The notes beneath the pieces are model-generated. The model was given only the letters and a program-made list of their open reading frames with translations, was not told the origin of the DNA and made no database searches. A DNA stretch of 64,000 bases from Methylobacterium sp. (GTDB lineage: Bacteria > Pseudomonadota > Alphaproteobacteria > Rhizobiales > Beijerinckiaceae), in contig PNLY01000022.1 in the NCBI GenBank assembly GCA_013823325.1, positions 1 through 64,000 on the forward strand. Direction: 5' to 3'. The position numbers and the translations under genes are program-made. Shown piece by piece: positions 57,766 through 64,000 of the stretch (positions within the stretch are counted from its first letter, which is position 1; each line of letters starts with the position of its first letter).

Positions 57766-59826
57766 ATGAATGCGCCAGTGAAGACCGTCCGCCAGCTCGA
57801 ATCCTATATCGCCGGAGACTGGGTCCGCGGCGCCGGCAAGGCCGTGCCGCTGCTCGATGCGGCGACTGGCGCGGAGGTCGCGCTGATCGACGCCAGTGGC
57901 CTCGACATGAAGCGCGCGCTGAACCATGGCCGCGAGGCGGGCGGGCCGGCGCTGCGCAAGCTCAGCTTCCACGAGCGCGCCTTGATGCTGAAGGCGCTCG
58001 GCCAGGCGCTGATGGAGGCGAAGGAAGAGTTCTACGCCCTCTCGACAGCGACCGGCGCGACCCGCACCGATAGCTGGATCGACATCGAGGGCGGCGTCGG
58101 CACCTTGCTGTCCTATGCCTCGAAGGGCCGGCGCGAGCTGCCGAACACGCGCACCCTGGTCGACGGCGACGTCGAGGCGCTCTCGCGCGACAATACCTTC
58201 TCCGGCCAGCACATCCTGACGCCGCTGGAAGGCGTCGCGATCCACATCAACGCCTTCAATTTCCCGTGCTGGGGCATGCTGGAGAAGCTGGCGCCGACGC
58301 TGCTCGCCGGCATGCCGGCGATCGTCAAGCCGGCGAGCCAGACCGCCTATCTGACCGAGTTGATGGTGCGCAGGATCATCGCGACCGGCATCCTGCCCAG
58401 GGGCGCGTTGCAACTGATCAGCGGCTCGGTCGGCGACCTGCTCGACCATGTCGATTGCCAGGATGTCGTGACCTTCACCGGCTCGGCCGCCACCGGCCGC
58501 AAGCTCCGGGCGCACAAGGCGATCGTCGAGAATTCCGTGCGCTTCACCATGGAGGCGGATTCGCTCAACGCCGCCATCCTCGGTCCCGACGCCGTCGCGG
58601 GAACCGAGGAGTTCGACCTCTTCGTCAAGGAGGTCGCCCGCGAGATGACGGTGAAGGCCGGGCAGAAATGCACGGCGATCCGGCGCGTGATCGCGCCGCG
58701 CGCCGCGGTCGAGCCGCTGATCAAGGCGCTCGGCGATCGGCTCGCCAAGACCGCGCTCGGCAATCCTGGTGAGGAGGCGACCCGGATGGGGCCGCTTGCC
58801 AGCCTCGCGCAGCGCGACGAGGTCCGCGCCCGCATCGCGGAACTGCAGGGAGATGCCGAGATCGTCGCCGGCGATCCCAGCCAGGCGAAGCTGACCTCGG
58901 GCGATGCTGAGGCCGGCGCGTTCCTGAGCCCCGTGCTGCTTTATTGCGACAAGCCCGGCTCGGCCAAGGCCGTGCACGATGTCGAAGCCTTCGGCCCGGT
59001 CAGCACGATCATCCCTTACGAGACTGCCGAGGAGGCGGTGGAGCTGGCCCGGCGCGGCAAGGGCAGCCTCGTCGCCTCGGTCTTCACCAACGATGCCGCC
59101 TTTGCGCGCGAGGCCGTGCAGGCGCTCGGGCCATGGCATGGCCGCGTCATGCTCGGCAACCGCGTCAGCGCCAAATCCTCGACCGGCCATGGCTCGCCCC
59201 TTCCGGTGCTGGTCCATGGCGGTCCCGGCCGCGCCGGCGGCGGCGAGGAGCTGGGGGGCATGCGCTCGGTCAAGCACTACATGCAGCGCACCGCCGTCCA
59301 GGGCGCGCCCTGGCTGTTGTCGGAGGTCACCGGCCGCTGGATGCAGGGCGCGAAGACGCGTCAGGACGGCATCCACCCCTTCCGCAAGTCGCTGGCCGAA
59401 CTGGAGATCGGCGACCAGCTCGTCACGGCCTCGCGCACGGTGACGCTGGAGGACATCGAGCACTTCGCCCATTTCACCGGCGACACCTTCTACGCCCATA
59501 TGGACGAGGAAGCCGCCAAGGCGAACCCGTTCTTCGACGGGCGCGTCGCGCATGGCTATCTGATCGTGTCGTTTGCAGCCGGTCTCTTCGTCGATCCGGC
59601 GCCGGGGCCGGTGCTCGCCAATTACGGGGTCGATGCGCTGCGCTTCCTCACCCCGGTCAATCCGGGCGACAGCTTGCAGGTGACGCTGACCTGCAAGCAG
59701 ATCAACCCGCGTGAGACCGAAGATTACGGCGAGGTGCGCTGGGACTGCACGGTGACCAACCAGGAGGCCCAGCTCGTCGCGCAATACGACGTGCTGACCA
59801 TGGTGGCGAAGAGCTGGCCGGCGTGA
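57766..59826 (+). CDS. paaZ: PaaZ, bifunctional oxepin-CoA hydrolase / 3-oxo-5,6-dehydrosuberyl-CoA dehydrogenase
   Basis: A 686-residue fusion. The N-terminal NADP-dependent aldehyde dehydrogenase domain (about 1-515) has the catalytic Glu in FTMEADSLNAA and Cys in AGQKCTAIRR. The C-terminal MaoC-like hydratase domain (about 530-685) has HFTGDTFYAHMDE with the Asp/His pair and HGYLIVSFAAG. It hydrolyses the oxepin-CoA ring and oxidises the aldehyde. Length matches E. coli PaaZ. It ends 7 bp from the convergent TetR gene, with no room for a separate terminator. Confidence 0.97.
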   Translation: MNAPVKTVRQLESYIAGDWVRGAGKAVPLLDAATGAEVALIDASGLDMKRALNHGREAGGPALRKLSFHERALMLKALGQALMEAKEEFYALSTATGATRTDSWIDIEGGVGTLLSYASKGRRELPNTRTLVDGDVEALSRDNTFSGQHILTPLEGVAIHINAFNFPCWGMLEKLAPTLLAGMPAIVKPASQTAYLTELMVRRIIATGILPRGALQLISGSVGDLLDHVDCQDVVTFTGSAATGRKLRAHKAIVENSVRFTMEADSLNAAILGPDAVAGTEEFDLFVKEVAREMTVKAGQKCTAIRRVIAPRAAVEPLIKALGDRLAKTALGNPGEEATRMGPLASLAQRDEVRARIAELQGDAEIVAGDPSQAKLTSGDAEAGAFLSPVLLYCDKPGSAKAVHDVEAFGPVSTIIPYETAEEAVELARRGKGSLVASVFTNDAAFAREAVQALGPWHGRVMLGNRVSAKSSTGHGSPLPVLVHGGPGRAGGGEELGGMRSVKHYMQRTAVQGAPWLLSEVTGRWMQGAKTRQDGIHPFRKSLAELEIGDQLVTASRTVTLEDIEHFAHFTGDTFYAHMDEEAAKANPFFDGRVAHGYLIVSFAAGLFVDPAPGPVLANYGVDALRFLTPVNPGDSLQVTLTCKQINPRETEDYGEVRWDCTVTNQEAQLVAQYDVLTMVAKSWPA

Positions 59827-59833
59827 GCGCCGC

Positions 59834-60430
59834 CTATTTCATCGCCGCGGCGCCGTCGAGGAAAAGTGCGGTGACCATGTCGGCATAGCCCTCGCGGCTG
59901 AGCGCACCGCTCGGCCGGAACCAGGTGTAGACCCAGTTCAGGATGCCGAAGAGCGACATGGTGACCGGCGTTACACCGGCGCTGCTTTTCGCCAGCGCCG
60001 GGTTGATGTCGACCAGCACGTCCGAGAACGCCTTGACGATGCGGCGCTCCATCTCGCGCAGTTCCAGCCTCTGGGCGTCGGTCAGCGAGCCGGTGCCGTT
60101 GAGCAGGACCTGGTGGAAATTCGCAGCGGTGCGGTAGTTCTCGAGTACGCCGCCGATCAGGTGGCGCAAGCGTGCCCGCGGCTCGAGATCGGGCCGGTCG
60201 GCCTCGATGATCGCCGCCTCCAGCTCGACGAGATGGGTGCGGCCGATGTCGAAGATCAGCAGGTCCTTGCTCGGATAATAATGGTAGAGCAGCGCCTTGG
60301 AGACGTTGTTCTCCTGGGCGATCTGCGCCATCGAGGCGCGCTCCATGCCGAGCTTGGCGAAGACGGCTGCGGCGCTGTCGAGGATGCTGCGCCGCTTCTC
60401 GTCGAAATCCGCAGCCCTGGTGCGGGCCAT
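59834..60430 (-). CDS. paaR: TetR-family regulator, probable PaaR
   Basis: A 198-residue TetR repressor with the N-terminal helix-turn-helix (FAKLGMERASMAQIAQENN, SKALLYHYYPSKDLL) and a variable helical ligand domain. It is the last gene of the paaG-paaI-paaK-TetR minus-strand operon. PaaR-type repressors release DNA on binding phenylacetyl-CoA. Two matching palindromes at the outer ends of both paa operons support that role here. The symbol is assigned from context. Confidence 0.88.
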   Translation of the reverse strand: MARTRAADFDEKRRSILDSAAAVFAKLGMERASMAQIAQENNVSKALLYHYYPSKDLLIFDIGRTHLVELEAAIIEADRPDLEPRARLRHLIGGVLENYRTAANFHQVLLNGTGSLTDAQRLELREMERRIVKAFSDVLVDINPALAKSSAGVTPVTMSLFGILNWVYTWFRPSGALSREGYADMVTALFLDGAAAMK

Positions 60431-60436
60431 CGCCTG

Positions 60437-61747
60437 TCATCCTTTCGGCCGGTTGTCGACGACGCGCCTGGCCTTGCCGGCCGAACGCTCGACCGAATCG
60501 GGGTCGCCGACCTCAATCTTGGTGCTCACCCCCACCACGCTTTTGATGTGGTGCGCAAGCTCCTTGGCTGACGAGGCACGGGCGGCCGCATCGGCGGCGT
60601 GCGGCATCGCCTCGACATGGACGACCATGTCGTCCATCCGGCCGGCGCGCACGAGCTCGATCTGGAAATGCGGGGCCAGGCCGCCGCATTTCAGCAGCTG
60701 TTCCTCGATCTGCGTCGGGAAGATGTTGACGCCGCGCAGGATCATCATGTCGTCGCTGCGGCCGGTGATCTTCTCGATCCGGCGCATGGCCCGCGCCGTG
60801 CCGGGCAGCAGCCGCGTCAGGTCGCGCGTGCGGTAGCGGATGATCGGCAACGCCTCCTTGGTCAAGGAGGTGAAGACGAGCTCGCCCATCTCGCCATCGG
60901 GCAGGACCGCGCCGGTCTCGGGATCGATGATCTCCGGGTAGAAATGATCCTCCCAGACATGCAAACCGTCCTTGGTCTCGACGCATTCGCTGGCGACGCC
61001 CGGGCCGATCACCTCTGACAGGCCGTAGATGTCGACGGCGTGCATGTCGAAATCCTGCTGGATCTCCTCGCGCATCGCATTGGTCCACGGCTCGGCGCCG
61101 AAGATGCCGACCGCTAGCGAGGAGCTGCGCGGGTCGATGCCCTGGCGCCGGAACTCGTCGAGGATCGACAGCATGTAGGACGGCGTCACCATGATGATGC
61201 GCGGCTTGAAGTCCTGGATCAGGCAGACCTGGCGCTCGGTCATGCCGCCCGAGATCGGGATCACCGTGCAGCCGAGCTTTTCGGCGCCGTAATGGGCGCC
61301 GAGCCCGCCGGTGAACAGGCCATAGCCATAGGCGACATGGCAGATGTCGCCGGGCCGCCCGCCCGCCGCCCGGATCGAGCGGGCGACGCAGGTTGCCCAC
61401 ATCTCGATGTCGTTCCGGGTGTAGCCGACGACGGTCGGCTTGCCGGTCGTGCCCGACGACGCGTGGATGCGGGCGATCTTCTCCCGCGGCACCGCGAACA
61501 TGCCGAACGGATAGGTGTCTCGCAGGTCCTTCTTCACCGTGAAGGGGAACTTGGCGAGATCGGACAGCGTCCTGAGATCATCCGGATGGACGCCGGCCTC
61601 GTCGAACCTCGCCCGGTAATGCGGCGAATTGCGATAGGCATGGTCGAGCGTCGTCTTCAGCCGCTTGAGCTGGAGCGCCGAGATTTCGTCCCGGGAGGCG
61701 GTTTCGATGGGATCGAGATCGCCCGGTCGGGGCGAAAGGTCTTCCAT
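60437..61747 (-). CDS. paaK: Phenylacetate-CoA ligase
   Basis: A 436-residue AMP-forming ligase that makes phenylacetyl-CoA from phenylacetate, ATP and CoA. Motifs are the phosphate loop HASSGTTGKPTVVGYT, YGYGLFTGGLG, DIYGLSEVIGPG and the late ITGRSDDMMILRGVNIFP hinge, all typical of PaaK. A GGAGG site lies upstream of the ATG. It is 6 bp upstream of the TetR gene in the same transcript. Confidence 0.97.
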   Translation of the reverse strand: MEDLSPRPGDLDPIETASRDEISALQLKRLKTTLDHAYRNSPHYRARFDEAGVHPDDLRTLSDLAKFPFTVKKDLRDTYPFGMFAVPREKIARIHASSGTTGKPTVVGYTRNDIEMWATCVARSIRAAGGRPGDICHVAYGYGLFTGGLGAHYGAEKLGCTVIPISGGMTERQVCLIQDFKPRIIMVTPSYMLSILDEFRRQGIDPRSSSLAVGIFGAEPWTNAMREEIQQDFDMHAVDIYGLSEVIGPGVASECVETKDGLHVWEDHFYPEIIDPETGAVLPDGEMGELVFTSLTKEALPIIRYRTRDLTRLLPGTARAMRRIEKITGRSDDMMILRGVNIFPTQIEEQLLKCGGLAPHFQIELVRAGRMDDMVVHVEAMPHAADAAARASSAKELAHHIKSVVGVSTKIEVGDPDSVERSAGKARRVVDNRPKG

Positions 61748-61784
61748 GGGTGTCCTCCGCTTTGTCTTGTTTCGGCCGGAACGT

Positions 61785-62231
61785 TCAGCCCGGCGCGGCT
61801 ATCGGCGTGCCCTTAACGGTGCGGGAGTGGCCGCGGAATTCCGCGACATGCTCGCCGTTCTGGTTCGTCACCTTGATGTCGTAGATGCCGCCGCGGCCGA
61901 TGCGCGAGACTTCGCGCGCGCTTGCGGTGAGGCGGTCGCCCTCGAAGGCCGGGCGCAGGAAGGTCACCGAGCAATGCTGCGCGACGGTGTTCTGGTTGTA
62001 GCTGTTGCAGGCGAAGGCGAAGGCCGAATCCGCCAAGGTGAAGATGTAGCCGCCATGGCAGGTCTTGTGCCCATTGGTCATCGCGGCCGTGACGGTCAGC
62101 GACAGCCGCGCCTCGCCCGGCCCGACCGCATCGAGGCTCATGCCGAGGCTGCGGGAGGCGAGGTCCTTCTCCCACATCGCTGCGGCACAGGCGCGGGCGA
62201 CGGCGACCGGATCGGAAAAGTCGAGGCTCAT
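61785..62231 (-). CDS. paaI: Phenylacetyl-CoA thioesterase PaaI
   Basis: A 148-residue hotdog-fold thioesterase. The active-site region is CHGGYIFTLADSAFAFACNS with the conserved Asp. It hydrolyses dead-end or excess CoA intermediates of the pathway. Its start overlaps the paaG stop as ATGA, so the two are translationally coupled. Confidence 0.95.
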   Translation of the reverse strand: MSLDFSDPVAVARACAAAMWEKDLASRSLGMSLDAVGPGEARLSLTVTAAMTNGHKTCHGGYIFTLADSAFAFACNSYNQNTVAQHCSVTFLRPAFEGDRLTASAREVSRIGRGGIYDIKVTNQNGEHVAEFRGHSRTVKGTPIAAPG

Positions 62232-63013
62232 CGTCCGCTGAACTTCGGCTGGCGCTTGTCGAGGAAGGCGAGGACGCCCTCGGCATAGTCGGCGCTGCGG
62301 CCGGCGCGGCGCTGCAAATCGCGCTCGAGATCGAGCTGCTGGTCGAGCGTGTTGCCGGCCGAGGCCTGGATCGCCTGCTTGATCAGGCCGAGGCCAAAGG
62401 TCGGACCCGCGGCGAGCTTCTTGCCGAGCGCCTCGGCCTCCCTCATCAACTCGGCGTCGTCGACGGCGCGCCAGATCAGGCCCCAGGCGGCAGCGGTCTC
62501 CGCCGTCAGGGTCTCTGCCGTCAGGGCGAGCGCCTTGGCGCGGGCTTCGCCGAGCAATTGCGCGAGGCTCCAGGTGCCGCCGGAATCGGGGACGAGGCCG
62601 ATCTTCGCGAAGGCCTGGATGAACTTCGCCGAGCGGGCCGCCAGCACGATGTCACAAGCGATCGCGATATTGGCGCCCGCGCCGGCCGCCACGCCGTTGA
62701 CCGCGCAGACGACCGGCTTGTCGAGGCTCCGGATCAGCCGGATGAGGGGGTTGTAGAAGGTCTCGATCGTGTGGCCGAGATCCGGCGCCGTCTCCTTGCG
62801 CGGGTCGCGATCGCCCAGGTCCTGGCCGGCGCAGAAGCCACGCCCGGCCCCCGTCAGCAGGACAGCGCGGACGTCGCTCTCGTCATGCGCACGCTGGAAA
62901 CCGGCGCGCAGGGCCAGATGCATTTCTTCGTTGAAGGAATTGAGCTTGTCGGGACGATTGAGCGTCAGCCGCAGCAGGCCGTCGGCGAGCTCTACCTTGA
63001 CCGTGTCGGACAC
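62228..63013 (-). CDS. paaG: PaaG, ring-1,2-epoxyphenylacetyl-CoA isomerase
   Basis: A 261-residue enoyl-CoA hydratase/isomerase family enzyme. Motifs are GRGFCAGQDLGDRD, CAVNGVAAGAGANIAIACD and KIGLVPDSGGTWSLAQLLG. The acidic residues Asp and Glu around GLVPDSGG fit the isomerase PaaG, which turns the epoxide into oxepin-CoA, better than a classic hydratase. The GTG at 63013 follows GGGAGGAAGG; an ATG at 63028 overlaps that site. It is first in the paaG-I-K-R operon. PaaF and PaaH are not here. Confidence 0.92.
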   Translation of the reverse strand: MSDTVKVELADGLLRLTLNRPDKLNSFNEEMHLALRAGFQRAHDESDVRAVLLTGAGRGFCAGQDLGDRDPRKETAPDLGHTIETFYNPLIRLIRSLDKPVVCAVNGVAAGAGANIAIACDIVLAARSAKFIQAFAKIGLVPDSGGTWSLAQLLGEARAKALALTAETLTAETAAAWGLIWRAVDDAELMREAEALGKKLAAGPTFGLGLIKQAIQASAGNTLDQQLDLERDLQRRAGRSADYAEGVLAFLDKRQPKFSGR

Positions 63014-63073
63014 GAGCCTTCCTCCCATATCGTCGCGGCCTTGGGCCGTCGCTCCAAAAAATTCCTTGCATAG

Positions 63074-63087
63074 TCCGAACGGTCGGT
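63074..63087. promoter_or_regulatory. PaaR-type (TetR) operator upstream of paaG
   Basis: Read on the minus strand the site is ACCGACCGTTCGGA, matching the site at 51975-51988 at 12 of 14 positions. It lies 61 bp before the paaG start, in a locally AT-rich stretch that may hold the promoter. It supports common control of the two convergent paa operons. Confidence 0.7.
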
Positions 63088-63241
63088 CAATTATTAATCC
63101 AACAAGGCGATGGCGCCCCGTCCGATCCACGGGAGAGCTTCACGCCCAAGGGAACGACGGCGACTGCGCTCTGATCTTCAGCCGCGCGGCGACGAACCAA
63201 AAAAGTGCCTCGGCACCAAAAACGGGAACGTGGAGGAAACA

Positions 63242-64000
63242 ATGAAGTTCGGACTTCTCGGCTGCGCGTTCGCGCTGACGCTCGGCCTGGCTGGCCCGGC
63301 CTCGGCCGACATCAAGATCGGCGCCTCGGTCTCCGAGACCGGCCCGGCCTCCTCGCTCGGCGATCCCGAGGCCAAGACCCTCAAATTGCTGGTCGACGAG
63401 ATCAATGCCGCCGGCGGCGTACTCGGTCAGAAGATCAAGCTTTTCCTCTATGACGATGGCGGCGACCCGAACAAGGCGCGCACTTTCGCCACGCGCCTGG
63501 TCGAGGACGACGAGGTCGTCGCCATCGTCGGCGGCTCGACAACCGGCACCACCATGTCGATCATCTCGGTCGCCGAGAACGCCAAGATCCCGTTCATCTC
63601 GCTGGCAGGCGCGATCGAGATCATCGACCCGGTCAAGCCCTTCGTCTTCAAGACGCCGCACACCGACCGGATGGCCTGCCGCAAGATCTTCGAGGACATG
63701 AAGGCCAAGGGCTACAGCAAGATCGCGCTGATCTCCGGCTCGGACGGCTTCGGCGCCTCGATGCGCAAGCAGTGTCTGCAGGTCATCGGCGAGTTCGGCA
63801 TCACCGTGCTGGCCGAGGAGACTTACGGCCCGAACGACGCCGACATGACCCCGCAGCTCACCAATATCCGCTCCAAGGGCGAGGTGCAGGCGATCCTCAA
63901 TCCCGGCTTCGGCCAGGGACCAGCGATCGTGACCCGCAATTATGGCCAGCTCGGCATCAAGACGCCGCTCTACCAGTCGCATGGCGTCGCCTCGAAGAGC
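63242..64000 (+). CDS. Branched-chain amino-acid-type ABC transporter binding protein, 3' truncated
   Basis: The first 253 codons of a periplasmic LivK/family-4 type solute-binding protein; the frame runs open to the right edge. It has a Sec signal (MKFGLLGCAFALTLGLAG, cleavage near ASAD) and the type I fold: IGASVSETGPASSLGDPE, then DDGGDPNKARTFATRL, IVGGSTTGTTM and LISGSDGFGASMRKQ. A GGAGGAAAC site precedes the ATG. Genes of this type near paa operons often import phenylacetate or related aromatic acids; here it lies divergent to paaG and may share its regulation. The remaining transporter genes lie beyond the window. Confidence 0.93.
   Translation, partial: MKFGLLGCAFALTLGLAGPASADIKIGASVSETGPASSLGDPEAKTLKLLVDEINAAGGVLGQKIKLFLYDDGGDPNKARTFATRLVEDDEVVAIVGGSTTGTTMSIISVAENAKIPFISLAGAIEIIDPVKPFVFKTPHTDRMACRKIFEDMKAKGYSKIALISGSDGFGASMRKQCLQVIGEFGITVLAEETYGPNDADMTPQLTNIRSKGEVQAILNPGFGQGPAIVTRNYGQLGIKTPLYQSHGVASKS

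Noticed and set aside
59016-59273. Small minus-strand frames inside paaZ as possible regulatory peptides
   Set aside because: No ribosome-binding site, Pro/Arg-rich composition, and full overlap with conserved coding sequence.
56686-59784. 1032-codon open frame antisense to the paa genes
   Set aside because: It overlaps paaZ, the ferritin-fold gene and the paaE end entirely on the other strand; its residues are His/Arg/Asp-rich low-information translation typical of antisense frames in high-GC DNA.
1-64000. tRNA, rRNA or prophage/integrase genes
   Set aside because: None was recognised while reading both strands by eye; a covariance-model search could still reveal a short RNA.

Overview
The window is high-GC, densely coded chromosomal DNA with many GTG starts, 4-bp stop/start overlaps and long spurious antisense frames. 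Gene content (general amino-acid and TRAP binding proteins, a complete aerobic phenylacetate cluster, an amino acid:carrier-protein ligase) and the fold-back repeats point to an alphaproteobacterium of the Hyphomicrobiales, plausibly Bosea or a relative. That assignment is inference; no rRNA or tRNA gene is visible.

Layout. 1-10.5 kb: a peptide/opine-type ABC uptake and catabolic locus with two amidohydrolases (the first cut by the window edge), two DppD/DppF-like ATPases, an IlvD/Edd dehydratase, a gamma-glutamyltransferase, a family-5 solute-binding protein and a GntR/FCD regulator. No permease is present; they probably lie left of the window. 10.6-20.9 kb: an exopolysaccharide locus. Five minus-strand genes joined by 4-bp overlaps (glycosyltransferase, flippase, double alpha/beta hydrolase, GH5 endoglucanase, glycosyltransferase) diverge from a chain-length regulator and a polymerase-like membrane protein. 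21.1-27.1 kb: a carrier protein, acyl-CoA dehydrogenase, amino acid:[carrier protein] ligase, DUF1839 protein and GH2 glycosidase in one plus-strand run. This is the most unusual system in the window. 27.2-33.3 kb: an aromatic-amino-acid-lyase homologue without the MIO-forming triad, a two-subunit class I fumarase-like hydratase, a quinone oxidoreductase, an IclR regulator and a TctC-type binding protein.

33.7-35.4 kb: motA-motB. 35.5-41.3 kb: a small-molecule catabolic locus (DUF6282, cupin, HpcH/HpaI aldolase, amino-acid binding protein, Ldh-family dehydrogenase, SDR). 41.4-44.0 kb: a soluble globin-coupled chemoreceptor and a SleB-like lipoprotein. 44.2-51.9 kb: a seven-gene operon (VOC dioxygenase, NTF2-like protein, fumarylacetoacetate hydrolase, FAD monooxygenase, TRAP transporter) divergent from a LysR regulator, consistent with uptake and ring cleavage of an aromatic compound.

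52.0-63.0 kb: two convergent phenylacetate operons. The plus-strand one is thiolase-paaABCDE-extra PaaA/C-like protein-paaZ; the minus-strand one is paaG-paaI-paaK-TetR. A palindromic TetR-type site lies at the outer end of each, so PaaR probably controls both. The ligase makes phenylacetyl-CoA, PaaABCDE epoxidises it, PaaG isomerises the epoxide, PaaZ opens and oxidises the ring and the thiolase ends beta-oxidation; paaF and paaH are not in the window. The window ends inside a branched-chain amino-acid-type binding protein gene.
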